Source: Caballeronia cordobensis (lineage in GTDB: Bacteria > Pseudomonadota > Gammaproteobacteria > Burkholderiales > Burkholderiaceae). From it: a DNA stretch of 64,000 nucleotides. This document shows positions 36,693-45,760 of this stretch, in pieces (positions within the stretch are counted from its first letter, which is position 1; every line of letters starts with the position of its first letter). The notes beneath the pieces were generated by a model that ran no database searches, was not told the DNA's origin, and worked only from the letters and a program-made list of their open reading frames with translations. The translations under genes were made by a program, and so were the position numbers. The stretch lies in NCBI RefSeq assembly GCF_001544575.2, contig NZ_FCNY02000007.1, positions 62,001-126,000 of the forward strand, in the 5' to 3' direction.

Positions 36693-37136
36693 ATGACACG
36701 CCATATCCGAAGATACTGGTTTGCCGGCATCGTGGCTTTATTCGTCGGCATCACTGCATCAGCCAATGAGCAAACTCGCGTGATTCCCATTACGCGAGTC
36801 GCGGCGAATGTGCTGTTTTTCCCTTATCCCGCCATCGTCTCGACCGCTTCCGCGCATTCGGTCAAGCCGCAGCGCCTGCGATATCTTTTCAAGGGCATGA
36901 GCGTGCTGGACGCCGTCACGCTATCCAAATACGACAACAGCATTCATCCCGATCTGGGCCAGGTCGCGCGGCTTTATCCGCAATCGCCGTCGACGACTTC
37001 CGTGCCCGGGCCGGTCAAGCCGCGAGACGGCGTCGCGAGTGACGAAGACGAATGGCACTTCTCGGCGAATCCGCAGCTCGGCGTGAATCACGAGCATGAG
37101 AAAGGCATGACTTTCTCCGTGCGCCGCGACTTCTGA
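36693..37136 (+). CDS. Small secreted protein of unknown function
   Basis: A 147-residue protein with a signal peptide ([17 protein letters not shown], likely cut before N25). The mature part has no cysteines and no family that I recognise; it begins [22 protein letters not shown] and ends with a charged tail containing [23 protein letters not shown]. Both codon use and GC pattern fit the surroundings. It sits 95 bases before the porin gene on the same strand. An outer-membrane or periplasmic accessory role is possible but not shown. Confidence 0.65.
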   Translation: MTRHIRRYWFAGIVALFVGITASANEQTRVIPITRVAANVLFFPYPAIVSTASAHSVKPQRLRYLFKGMSVLDAVTLSKYDNSIHPDLGQVARLYPQSPSTTSVPGPVKPRDGVASDEDEWHFSANPQLGVNHEHEKGMTFSVRRDF

Positions 37137-37231
37137 GCGTTCATATTTTCCGGTTGCCGTTTGCCGATGCGGTCGCATAATGTGGATGAAACGCGCTGCG
37201 TCCCGTGATGACATCGATGGAGCCCAGGCAA

Positions 37232-38392
37232 ATGAACAAGTTGCTTATATCCGGCACGGCGACGTTGTTCACGCTGGCCGGCGCGGCGCACGCGCAAAGC
37301 AGCGTGACGCTCTACGGGCTGATCGACGCGGGCGTGACCTACACGAACAATCAGGTCGGCCCGACAGGCGCCGGGCATAGCAACTGGGAACTGAAAAGCG
37401 GGCCCGTGCAATACAGCCGCTGGGGCTTGCGCGGCGCGGAAGATCTGGGCGGCGGCCTGAAAGCCATCTTCAATCTGGAAAACGGCTTCAACCTGAACAG
37501 CGGGCAGAACACGTCGAGCAACCGCATTTTCAACCGGCAGGCATACGTGGGCTTGTCGAGCCGCGACTACGGCGTGCTGACGTTCGGTCGTCAGACCGAC
37601 GACATGGTGGACTTCGTCGGTCCGCTTTCGTTGACCGGCACCGAATACGGCGGCACGCATTTCGCGCATCCGTTCGATGTCGATAACCTCAACGATTCGT
37701 TCCAGATCAATAACGCGGTGAAATATCAAAGCCCCGATTTCGCGGGCTTCAAACTCGGCGCGCTCTATGGGTTCTCGAATCAGGCGGGCGGTTTTTCGAA
37801 CAATCGCGCGTATAGCTTCGGCATGTCGTACATGTGGGGGCCGCTCAACTTCGGCGCCGGATTCCTGCAACTCAATGGCGACGCGCAAACGCCCGCGCAA
37901 CTGAATTCGAATGGCGCTGTTACCGATACGAGCGCCTCATCGCTGCAAGGCGTGCCGCTCGGCGCATTGTCGAGCCGTCAACAGACGTGGGGCGCGGGCG
38001 TGAACTATTCGTTCGGCCCGGCCGTGGCGGGCTTCGTCTATACGCAGACGAATCTCACGCAATTGTTCCAGACCGGGCTCAGCACGCACTTCCAGAACTT
38101 CGAAGGCAATCTGCGTTATGCGTTGACGCCCGCGGTCGAACTCTCGGCCGCTTATACGTACACGCGGGCGAGCGCGCTCGCGGGCGGCGGCAATCCGCAC
38201 TGGAACCAGGTCAGCGCGATGGCCGGCTACAGCTTCACGCGGCGCACGGATGTGTATGTTCAAGGCGTGTGGCAGGGCGTGAGCGCGGGCAGCGGATCGC
38301 CTTTAGGTGTGTCGTGGATCAACGGCATCACCGCGCCGTCTTCGACGAGTAATCAGGTCGAGGCGACGGTCGGATTGCGGCATCGGTTCTGA
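37232..38392 (+). CDS. General outer-membrane porin, Burkholderia type (Porin_4)
   Basis: A 386-residue porin. The signal peptide (MNKLLISGTATLFTLAGAAHA) is cut before QSSVTLYGLIDAGVTY, the standard mature start of beta-proteobacterial trimeric porins. SRWGLRGAEDLGGGLKAIFNLENGF and NRQAYVGLSSRDYGVLTFGRQ (strand 2-4 region and L3 entry) are conserved. The end ATVGLRHRF has the terminal phenylalanine needed for BAM assembly. It forms a diffusion pore for small solutes. The 3' end overlaps the convergent gene at 38328 by 65 bases. Confidence 0.95.
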   Translation: MNKLLISGTATLFTLAGAAHAQSSVTLYGLIDAGVTYTNNQVGPTGAGHSNWELKSGPVQYSRWGLRGAEDLGGGLKAIFNLENGFNLNSGQNTSSNRIFNRQAYVGLSSRDYGVLTFGRQTDDMVDFVGPLSLTGTEYGGTHFAHPFDVDNLNDSFQINNAVKYQSPDFAGFKLGALYGFSNQAGGFSNNRAYSFGMSYMWGPLNFGAGFLQLNGDAQTPAQLNSNGAVTDTSASSLQGVPLGALSSRQQTWGAGVNYSFGPAVAGFVYTQTNLTQLFQTGLSTHFQNFEGNLRYALTPAVELSAAYTYTRASALAGGGNPHWNQVSAMAGYSFTRRTDVYVQGVWQGVSAGSGSPLGVSWINGITAPSSTSNQVEATVGLRHRF

Positions 38393-39062
38393 ACCAAATC
38401 GAGTCCGTAGACCCCGCGAAGCGGCGGCTCGCCGCGCCTTGCCGGTTGCGATACTTGCGGCCCCATTCCGTCACGGGGCTCGCGTGTTCGTTCGCGCAGA
38501 AGCTCTCGAATTCGCGCCACGCTTCTTCATAGTCGCCGGCGCGGGCGAGTTCGAACTGATGTCCGTTCGTCGCGCACGCGGCCACGTTCATGAACTGCTT
38601 CAGGATCGGCCGGCACGCATGGCTGATGTACGGGTCCGCTTCGTCTCTCGGCCACTCGTTCGCCGCGATGAGCATCTGTCGCCACGCGAGAATCGTCTCG
38701 TGGCAGGCGTTGCAGCGCGCCTCGCCCTGAATGAGCGCGCTCGCCTCCAGCACGGCGGTCGCGTGCTCTTCGAATTTCGACAGCTTGATCCAGGCCGCGC
38801 GCGCGAGGGAATCGGGCAGGTCGATGTCGCCATCGACGAGCGCGTTGTTCGCGTCGGCCGGCAATTCCAGCTTCATGACGACGCCTTCTTCGTGAAGCAT
38901 CACGCGCACGCCGAAATCGGCGACGAGCATCGCGAGGCGGCATCCCCAGCGCATGCTCATGTCGTGCAGCCAGGCTTCGTCGGAGGTTCGCAGCGCGGCG
39001 GCGATTTCTTCGCGCGCGTCGGCGAGCCATCGGCTTTGCGCGACTCCTGCTGTTCGATTCAT
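38328..39062 (-). CDS. Uncharacterised 244-residue protein
   Basis: A soluble protein with no signal peptide and no domain I recognise. It contains a CNACHETILAW pair (CxxC, near residue 117-120) and two more cysteines (SHACRPILKQF, VAACATNGHQF). The last ~35 residues (after GRKYRNRQGAASRR) are low-complexity and overlap the porin gene antisense. Consistent Burkholderia-like codon periodicity over the first 200 codons and a GAG-type ribosome site support a real gene. Function unknown. Confidence 0.6.
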   Translation of the reverse strand: MNRTAGVAQSRWLADAREEIAAALRTSDEAWLHDMSMRWGCRLAMLVADFGVRVMLHEEGVVMKLELPADANNALVDGDIDLPDSLARAAWIKLSKFEEHATAVLEASALIQGEARCNACHETILAWRQMLIAANEWPRDEADPYISHACRPILKQFMNVAACATNGHQFELARAGDYEEAWREFESFCANEHASPVTEWGRKYRNRQGAASRRFAGSTDSIWFRTDAAIRPSPRPDYSSKTAR

Positions 39063-39150
39063 GGCGTCATCTCGAGCAAGCGGAAGCCGTTAGCTTAACG
39101 CTTGACGCCGGCGCGCGTAACGGCGCGTATCTCACGTTGTCGCCGTGGAC

Positions 39151-40782
39151 ATGCTTTACTTGGCCTTTCGCCAAAACAAGGAAGCGACTTTGGCCAGCCG
39201 ACCTCTCGAAAGCCGGGCGCGCACGCACGCGCACGCGGTCGCCTCGCAGGCGAGTCCGTGCGACGAGCTCGTCATCCGCGCGCAGCCCGTCGCCACCGAC
39301 CGCCCGTGCCGGCGCAAGCGTCTCGCGCTGGCGGCGACGATCCTCGGGTCGAGCATGGCGTTCATCGACGGCTCGGTCGTGAACGTCGCGTTGCCGTCGA
39401 TACAGCGCGAACTCGGCGCGAGCATCGCGGCGATGCAATGGGTCGTCGACGCGTATCTGCTGTTTCTCGGCGCGCTCGTGCTCGTGGGCGGCTCGATGGG
39501 CGACAAGCTCGGGCGGCGCAAGGTGTTCATCGCGGGCATCGCGATTTTCACGGCTGCGTCGGCGGCGTGCGGCGCGGCGCCCGGCATGGGCTGGCTGATC
39601 GCGGCGCGCGCGTTGCAGGGCGTGGGCGCGGCGCTGCTCGTGCCGGGCAGCCTCGCGATCATCGGCGCGGTGTTCGAGGGCGAAGCGCGCGGCCGCGCCA
39701 TCGGCACGTGGGCGGGCGTGGGCGCGATCACGTCGTCGGTGGGGCCGGCGGCGGGCGGCTGGCTCGTCGACGTCTATTCGTGGCGCGCGATCTTCTTCCT
39801 CAATCTGCCGCTCGCCGCCGCGACGATCGCGCTGGCGCTCGCAGCGGTGCCCGACAGCCATGACGCCGACGCCCCGCAGACGCTCGACTGGCCGGGCGCG
39901 GCGGCCACGGCGGCGGGTCTCGCGGCGCTCACGTTCGGCCTCACCGAAGCGCCGTCGCGCGGCTTCGCCGATCCGCTCGTGCTCGGCATGGTCGGCGCGG
40001 GCGTCGCGCTGCTCGCGGCGTTCGTCGCGATCGAGGCGAGATCGCGCGATCCGATGGTCCCGCTCGACATCTTCCGCTCGCGCGATTTCAGCGGCGCGAA
40101 TCTCGTCACGCTGCTGCTTTACTTCGGGCTCGGCGGCGCGCTGTTTTTTCTGCCGTTCACGCTGATTCGCGCGTACGGCTACAGCGCGACCGAAGCGGGC
40201 GCCGCCGTTCTGCCGATGCCGCTCATCATCGGCCTGCTGTCGCGGTTCACGGGCGGACTCACGGGCCGCTTCGGCGCGCGCGCGTTGCTGATCGCCGGGC
40301 CGTGCGTCGCGGGCCTCGGCTTTGCGATGCTCGGGCTGCCGTTCGTCGCGGGAAGCTATTGGGCGGGATTTCTGCCCGCGCTCGTCGTGCTCGGTGTGGG
40401 TCTGACGATCACCGTCGCGCCGCTGACCACGACCGTGATGGCGTCGGTGCCGGGCGAGCGCGCGGGCGTCGCGTCGGGGATCAACAATGCGGTCGCGCGC
40501 GTGGCGGGCCTGCTCGCGATCGCCGTGCTCGGCATCGTGTTCGTGCGCGCGCACGATGCGGCTTTGTCGGCGCGGCTCGACCGCTTGCATGTGCCGCGCC
40601 AGAGCATGTCCGTGCTCGACGCCGACGTGCTTCCCGCCGCGCCCGCCGAGCCCGCGACGCCGCTTGCCCGCGCGCAGGCCGAAGCCATCGCCGAGGCGTT
40701 GCGCGCCGTCGCGCTGCTTTCGGCGGCGTGCGCCTTTGGCGCGGCGGGCGTCGCGTCGGCCACGATCCGCCGTAAGCAATAA
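39151..40782 (+). CDS. DHA2-family MFS drug exporter (EmrB/QacA type)
   Basis: A ~543-residue permease with fourteen helices, the first at LALAATILGSSMAFIDGSVVNVALP (the DHA2 motif D1). GGSMGDKLGRRKVF is motif A and LIAARALQGVGAALLVPGSLAII motif B; PAAGGWLVD is motif C. It exports hydrophobic cations or other toxins by proton antiport. The start is uncertain: ATG 39151 and GTG 39145 lack ribosome sites, while a TTG at 39190 has AAGGAAG five bases upstream. All candidates leave a 45-60-residue cytoplasmic tail before TM1. There is no adjacent EmrA-type adaptor. Confidence 0.9.
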   Translation: MLYLAFRQNKEATLASRPLESRARTHAHAVASQASPCDELVIRAQPVATDRPCRRKRLALAATILGSSMAFIDGSVVNVALPSIQRELGASIAAMQWVVDAYLLFLGALVLVGGSMGDKLGRRKVFIAGIAIFTAASAACGAAPGMGWLIAARALQGVGAALLVPGSLAIIGAVFEGEARGRAIGTWAGVGAITSSVGPAAGGWLVDVYSWRAIFFLNLPLAAATIALALAAVPDSHDADAPQTLDWPGAAATAAGLAALTFGLTEAPSRGFADPLVLGMVGAGVALLAAFVAIEARSRDPMVPLDIFRSRDFSGANLVTLLLYFGLGGALFFLPFTLIRAYGYSATEAGAAVLPMPLIIGLLSRFTGGLTGRFGARALLIAGPCVAGLGFAMLGLPFVAGSYWAGFLPALVVLGVGLTITVAPLTTTVMASVPGERAGVASGINNAVARVAGLLAIAVLGIVFVRAHDAALSARLDRLHVPRQSMSVLDADVLPAAPAEPATPLARAQAEAIAEALRAVALLSAACAFGAAGVASATIRRKQ

Positions 40783-40785
40783 AAA

Positions 40786-40809
40786 AATCCCGATGCCGGC
40801 ATCGGGATT
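40786..40809 (-). terminator. Terminator of the sterol-desaturase-like gene
   Basis: A perfect 24-base palindrome (AATCCCGATGCC/GGCATCGGGATT) between convergent genes. On the minus strand it is followed by seven T residues, so it mainly ends the leftward transcript; for the rightward MFS transcript it lacks a U-tract. Confidence 0.8.
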
Positions 40810-40834
40810 CGAAAGTACCGCTGCGAAGCGCTTC

Positions 40835-41758
40835 TTAGTGTCCGGCGTGAACCGGTTGTTCGACCGCCTGCGCCGCGCGCTTTTGCAACTCTTCCGTCGT
40901 CTTGCCTTCGCCGTTCGGCAGCCAGCCCGGGGGGCGCAGCAGGAAGCCGACTGCATCCGACACGCTCTTCGCGTTGAACATGTCCTTCACGAGGCTGACC
41001 CAGTGCTCCATCTCGACGACGATCGGGTTGTGCGACGTCACCGGGGTCGTGAGACCGTAGACGCAGGGTTCATCGGCGCGTTCTTCCACATAGGTGCCGA
41101 ACAGCCGGTCGAAGATCACGAGCACGCCGCCGAAGTTCGCATCCAGATACGTCGCGTTCGAAGCGTGGTGCACGCGGTGCGACGAGGGCGTGTTGAACAC
41201 GTATTCGAGCCAGCCGAGCTTCGGAATCCAGGTTGCGTGCAGCCAGAACTGATAGAGCAGGTTGATCGACACGACCGCGAGCACCACTTCCGGCTTCACG
41301 CCGAGCCACACGAGCGGGGTGAAGAAGATGGCCGAGCCCGCGAGCTTGGTCAGCCAGCCCAGCCGGTACGCGGACGACAGCGTCAACTGGTTCGGCGAGT
41401 GATGCACCGCGTGATTCGCCCAGAAGAAACGGATCGTGTGCGACGCGCGGTGGTACCAGTAGTAGCAGAACTCCTGTCCGATGAAGAGCAGAAAGAGCGT
41501 GAGCGCGGTGTTCGTCGTGACCGTGTGGATGCGATGCTCCCACGCGAAGTTGAAGACCGGCGTCGCGAGCGAGATCGGCACGAACGCGAGCAGCTTGCGG
41601 CCGACGAGATCGACGAGCGAAATCCAGGTTTCGTGCCAGTCGAAGGCCTTGTCGGTGCCCTTGTGCTTGAAGTGCAGAACGATGGCTTCGATCATCGACG
41701 CGGCGAGGACGATGCCCAGCGCGTACATCGAAATCTTTGCGAGCAGTGCGGGTTCCAT
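40835..41758 (-). CDS. Sterol desaturase/fatty acid hydroxylase-superfamily protein
   Basis: A 307-residue membrane protein with the diiron histidine boxes of the family: H103-xxx-H107 (YWYHRASH), H116-xx-H119-H120 (NHAVHH), H174 and H194-xx-H197-H198 (SHRVHH). These bind two irons for O2-dependent hydroxylation or desaturation of lipids. About four helices surround the boxes. The bacterial substrate is not known; hopanoid, ether lipid or sterol-like lipids are possibilities. AAGGCG lies before ATG 41758 and a good terminator follows. Monocistronic. Confidence 0.9.
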   Translation of the reverse strand: MEPALLAKISMYALGIVLAASMIEAIVLHFKHKGTDKAFDWHETWISLVDLVGRKLLAFVPISLATPVFNFAWEHRIHTVTTNTALTLFLLFIGQEFCYYWYHRASHTIRFFWANHAVHHSPNQLTLSSAYRLGWLTKLAGSAIFFTPLVWLGVKPEVVLAVVSINLLYQFWLHATWIPKLGWLEYVFNTPSSHRVHHASNATYLDANFGGVLVIFDRLFGTYVEERADEPCVYGLTTPVTSHNPIVVEMEHWVSLVKDMFNAKSVSDAVGFLLRPPGWLPNGEGKTTEELQKRAAQAVEQPVHAGH

Positions 41759-42083
41759 GATGGTTCGCCTTGGTGGGTGGTTGCGAATGAACCCATTGTG
41801 GCGATCGACCCGGTTAAAAACCACGCACAAACTATTTCATGGAATGTCACGGGTCGCCCGCAAAGCCTTGTCGCACAAGGGACGGGCGTGACGCGGGAGT
41901 TATGTCGAAGTGTGTCGCAGGACCCTTTCCGCCCGCTCGCCGCGTGAAGCGGTAATCCTGGTAAGCAGCTTACGAGAACCTTGTATATCGGATCGAATGT
42001 CTATAAAATGCGAACAATTCCTATTTACATAACATCGTAACGATGATTGCGTTTTCGCACGGCCCCTTCGAAGGATCGCGGGC
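41759..42083. other. Intergenic region with two palindromes and divergent promoters
   Basis: No gene is visible in this 325-base gap. It holds CCTTGT-cgc-ACAAGG at 41866-41880 and GTAAGC-a-GCTTAC at 41971-41983, both perfect 6-bp-arm palindromes, and a weakly Fur-like AT-rich stretch at 42006-42028 (ATGCGAACAATTCCTATTT) about 55 bases before the PepSY gene. The regulators are not known; the Fur reading is tentative and rests on the neighbouring iron-uptake genes. Confidence 0.4.
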
Positions 42084-43307
42084 ATGAGGCCGGTTCTGGT
42101 TCGCCTGCATCGATGGCTCGGCGTCGCGACCGCGCTCTTTCTGTTCGTCTCGGGTCTCACCGGCGCGATCATCGCGTGGGATCACGAGATCGACGAGATA
42201 CTCAATCCCGCCTTTTTCCACGCGCGCACCGGGGGCCCGGCGCTGCCGCCGCTCGAACTCGCGCGCCGCGTGGAGGCCGCCGATCCGCGCGTCGAGGTGA
42301 CGTACATGCCGCTCGGCGTCGAGCCGGGACACACCGCGCAGATGATGGTCATGCCGCGCACGAATCCGGCGACGAACGCGCCGTATGACGTGCCGTACAA
42401 CCAGATCGCCGTCGATCCCGCGACGGGCCAGGTTCAGGCGCAACGCATGTGGGGCGCGTTCTCGCTGGCGCGCATCGACCTGATGCCGTTTCTCTACAAG
42501 CTGCACTACACGCTGCATTTGCCGATCGTCGGCGGTTTCGATGTCGGCACGTGGCTGATCGGCATTGTCGGCATCATGTGGTTTCTCGACAGCGGCATCG
42601 CGCTGATCCTCTCGTTTCCGAGCGTGAAAGCATGGCGCAAGTCGTTCGCGTTTCGCGTAAAACGCGGCGGCTACGCGCTCACATTCGACCTGCATCGCTC
42701 GGGCGGCGTGTGGATCTGGGGCCTGCTGCTCGTGATGGCGCTCACGTCGATCTCGATGAATCTCGCCGAGCCGGTGATGCGCCCGGTCGTCTCGATGTTC
42801 TCGAAGCTTTCGCCGTCGTTCCTCGACAATCCGGAACTCGTGCGCGCCGGCCCGCCGGGCAAGCCCGTGGCCACGCGCGAAGCGATCATCGCCGCCGCCG
42901 CCCGCGACGCGCAGCGCGAAAATCTCACCGAACCGATGGGCGCGCTCTACTACGCGCCGATGTTCAAGGCGTATGGCGTCGGCTTTTTCGCCCCCGGCCG
43001 CGATCATGGCGACATGGGTCTCGGCAACGCCTGGCTCTACTACAACGGTCAGACGGGCGCGCTTGCTGGCTCGACGATCCCAGGCCGCGGCTCGGCGGGC
43101 GACATCTTCATGCAGGCGCAGTTTCCGCTGCATTCGGGGCGCATCGTGGGCCTGAGCGGGCGCATTCTCGTGAGCGCGGTGGGCATTGCCGTGGCGGTGC
43201 TGAGCGCCACCGGCCTCATCATCTGGTTCAGAAAGCGGGCGGCGCGCCGACATTCGGCGGCGGCTGCGGACGCACGCGCCGCGCGCGGCGGGTCCGTGGC
43301 GTCATAA
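42084..43307 (+). CDS. PepSY-associated membrane protein of iron uptake
   Basis: A 407-residue inner-membrane protein with four main helices: TM1 after RLHRWLGVATALFLFVSGLTGAIIAW, TM2 near GTWLIGIVGIMWFLDSG, TM3 near GGVWIWGLLLVMALTSISM and TM4 near VSAVGIAVAVLSATGLIIWF. The conserved histidines in LHRW, WDHE, KLHYTLHLP and DLHRS fit a haem-binding PepSY_TM protein. Such proteins (FoxB/FiuB-like, FsrB-like) reduce ferric siderophores at the inner membrane. It precedes the TonB receptor by about 240 bases on the same strand, supporting that role. Confidence 0.88.
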   Translation: MRPVLVRLHRWLGVATALFLFVSGLTGAIIAWDHEIDEILNPAFFHARTGGPALPPLELARRVEAADPRVEVTYMPLGVEPGHTAQMMVMPRTNPATNAPYDVPYNQIAVDPATGQVQAQRMWGAFSLARIDLMPFLYKLHYTLHLPIVGGFDVGTWLIGIVGIMWFLDSGIALILSFPSVKAWRKSFAFRVKRGGYALTFDLHRSGGVWIWGLLLVMALTSISMNLAEPVMRPVVSMFSKLSPSFLDNPELVRAGPPGKPVATREAIIAAAARDAQRENLTEPMGALYYAPMFKAYGVGFFAPGRDHGDMGLGNAWLYYNGQTGALAGSTIPGRGSAGDIFMQAQFPLHSGRIVGLSGRILVSAVGIAVAVLSATGLIIWFRKRAARRHSAAAADARAARGGSVAS

Positions 43308-43412
43308 CGGCTCCCCGCCACTGTTCGACTCTCGCATTGATACCTCGAATAAAGCTCGACAAGAACACCACACGCGGGTGGGATGTTGCGTTCGCGCAAA
43401 ACATTTCAATTC

Positions 43413-43445
43413 GTGAATGATAACGACTCTTATTCACTCTATAAT
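43413..43445 (+). promoter_or_regulatory. Fur-like box overlapping the TonB-receptor promoter
   Basis: GTGAAT-GATAACGACTCTT-ATTCAC at 43413-43437 is an imperfect inverted repeat containing GATAA and TTATTC, as in Fur boxes. It abuts a perfect -10 hexamer TATAAT at 43440-43445. Binding of Fe-Fur here would block transcription of the receptor gene. Confidence 0.6.
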
Positions 43446-43549
43446 CCGCGCATAATTCAGTCTTGCCTCGTGCGAGTCAGAACAATGCCGCCCGGATTCC
43501 AGTCGCGCCCCGGGACGGAAGACCGACCCATCCCGTAGTGTCCGCATTC

Positions 43550-45754
43550 ATGTCCGCCTCACGTTCGTCCCGTACTTCACATTCGCAGACCGCGCCCATC
43601 CGCGCGCTGCCACATCGCGCCATCATCGTCGCAGCCGTTGCGATGGTCTTTTCCCTGTCGGCGCACGCGCAATCGGCCGATGCCGCCGCCGCGCCTCAGG
43701 AAAGCACCTTGCCGGCCGTCAAGGTCCAGGCGTCGAAGGAGTCACTACCCGGCGATTTCGCGCCGACCTTCGCGGGCGGTCAGGTCGCCCGGGGCGCCGA
43801 TTTCGGCGTGCTCGGCCAGCAAAACATGCTCGACGTGCCGTTCAGCATGACGACCTATACGTCGAAGCTGATCGAAGACCAGCAGGCGCGCACCATCGCC
43901 GACGTGCTCGCGAACGATCCGTCGGTTCGGACTGCGTATGCTTTCGGCAATTTCGCGGAGACGTACGTGATCCGAGGCTTCGAGCTGCAGGGCGACGACG
44001 TCTCGCTGAACGGCCTGTACGGCATCACGCCGCGCCAGCTCGTCGCGACCGACGCGCTCGAACGCGTGGACGTGTTCAAGGGTGCGAATGCGTTCCTGAA
44101 CGGCGCGTCGCCGAACGGCTCGGCGGTGGGCGGCGGCATCAATCTGCAACTCAAGCGCGCCGACGACAAGCCGCTCACGCGCGTCACGCTCGACGGCACG
44201 GCATCGGGCGAGATCGGGGCGCACGTCGATATCGGCCGGCGCTTCGGCAGCGAAGGGCAGTTCGGCATCCGCGTGAATCAGGCGAATCACGACGGCGAGA
44301 CGAGCATCGACGGCGAACATCGCCGCGACAACACCACGGCCGTGTCGCTCGACTGGCGCGGCGACAAGCTGCGTCTCTACGGCGATTTTCTGTACCAGCG
44401 CCAGCGCATCAACGGCGGCCGTCCGACGGTCAACGACTTCGCGAACTTCATTCCCGGCCCGCCGGCGGCGACCTATAACTACGCGCAGACCTGGAGCTTC
44501 AGCTCGATCGAGGATACGGTCGGCATCCTGCGCGCGGAGTACGATTTCTTGCCCGGCTGGACGGCCTACGTGACGGGCGGCGTACGCCACACCGACGAGC
44601 AGGGCGAATACTCGTCGCCGAGCGTTCAGGCGAACGGCACGACCACGGCCACGCGCCTCGGCGTGCCGCACAAGGAAGACGGCGCGTCGGCGGAAGCGGG
44701 CGTGCGCGGCCACTTCAACACGGGTCCGGTGTCGCATTTCGTGACGGCGGGCGCGTCGATCGTGCGGGTCGATTCGATGTCGGCGTTCACGTTCAGCAGC
44801 GCGTTTCCGACGAGCCTCTACGACACGCCGCAAGTGCCGTATCCGCCGACGACGCTTTCGGGCGGCAATCTGGCCGATCCGCAGACGACGGCGTTGAACC
44901 TGATGCGCAGCATCGCCGTCTCCGACACGCTCGGCTTCCTGAACGACCGCGTACTGTTCACCATTGGCGCGCGCCATCAGGAATTGCTGTCGAACACTTA
45001 CGCGTACACCGGCACACAGACGCGCAATTACAACGACTCGATCACGACGCCGGTGTTCGGTCTCGTCGTCAGGCCGATGGAGCACGTCGCGCTGTTCGCG
45101 AACCATAGCGAAGCGCTGACCATCGGCGACGCCGCGCCCAATACCGCCGCGAACTTCGGCGACCAGCTTCCGCCGGCGAAGTCGAAACAATGGGAAGTCG
45201 GCGCGAAATACGACAACGGCCAGTACGGCGCGTCGTTCGCGGCGTTCCAGATCGAGCGGCCGCTCACGTTCGTCAACAGTTCGAACGTGTTCGTCGCGGA
45301 CGGGACGCAGAAGCATCGCGGGCTGGAGGCATCGATTTACGGCGAGCCGCTGAAGGGCGTGCGCCTGATCGCGGGCGCGACGTATCTTCACGCGACGCAG
45401 GAAGGCACGGCCGGCGGCGCGACCGACGGCAACAAGCCGATCGGCGTCCCGACCATGTTGTTCAACGTCAACGCGGAGTATGACGTGCCCGTGCTGAGCG
45501 GCCTGACGCTGACGGCGCGCTGGATCCACACGGGCTCGCAGTATCTGAACGTGACGAACACGCTCGCGATTCCCGCCTGGGATCGCTTCGACCTCGGCGC
45601 GCGTTACGCGACCGTGCTGTTCGGCAAGCCGACGACCTTCCGCGCGAGCGTGCTGAACGTGGCGAACAAGTCGTACTGGGCATCGACCATCGGCGGCTAT
45701 CTGACGATGGGCGCGCCGCGCACTGTGTTGTTGTCGATGACGACCGATTTCTGA
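43550..45754 (+). CDS. TonB-dependent siderophore receptor
   Basis: A 734-residue outer-membrane receptor. The signal peptide (PHRAIIVAAVAMVFSLSAHAQ) is followed by a plug domain (LDVPFSMTTYTSKLIEDQQARTIADVLANDPSVRT; ETYVIRGFELQGDDVSLNGLYG; GGGINLQLKRA) and a 22-strand barrel ending PRTVLLSMTTDF with the terminal Phe. ATG 43550 is chosen since earlier TTG/GTG codons (43463, 43538) lack ribosome sites; none is strong. The plug resembles ferrichrome/ferrioxamine-type receptors, but the siderophore is not determinable. Preceded by a Fur-like box and the PepSY protein gene. Confidence 0.93.
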   Translation: MSASRSSRTSHSQTAPIRALPHRAIIVAAVAMVFSLSAHAQSADAAAAPQESTLPAVKVQASKESLPGDFAPTFAGGQVARGADFGVLGQQNMLDVPFSMTTYTSKLIEDQQARTIADVLANDPSVRTAYAFGNFAETYVIRGFELQGDDVSLNGLYGITPRQLVATDALERVDVFKGANAFLNGASPNGSAVGGGINLQLKRADDKPLTRVTLDGTASGEIGAHVDIGRRFGSEGQFGIRVNQANHDGETSIDGEHRRDNTTAVSLDWRGDKLRLYGDFLYQRQRINGGRPTVNDFANFIPGPPAATYNYAQTWSFSSIEDTVGILRAEYDFLPGWTAYVTGGVRHTDEQGEYSSPSVQANGTTTATRLGVPHKEDGASAEAGVRGHFNTGPVSHFVTAGASIVRVDSMSAFTFSSAFPTSLYDTPQVPYPPTTLSGGNLADPQTTALNLMRSIAVSDTLGFLNDRVLFTIGARHQELLSNTYAYTGTQTRNYNDSITTPVFGLVVRPMEHVALFANHSEALTIGDAAPNTAANFGDQLPPAKSKQWEVGAKYDNGQYGASFAAFQIERPLTFVNSSNVFVADGTQKHRGLEASIYGEPLKGVRLIAGATYLHATQEGTAGGATDGNKPIGVPTMLFNVNAEYDVPVLSGLTLTARWIHTGSQYLNVTNTLAIPAWDRFDLGARYATVLFGKPTTFRASVLNVANKSYWASTIGGYLTMGAPRTVLLSMTTDF

Positions 45755-45760
45755 AGCCGG

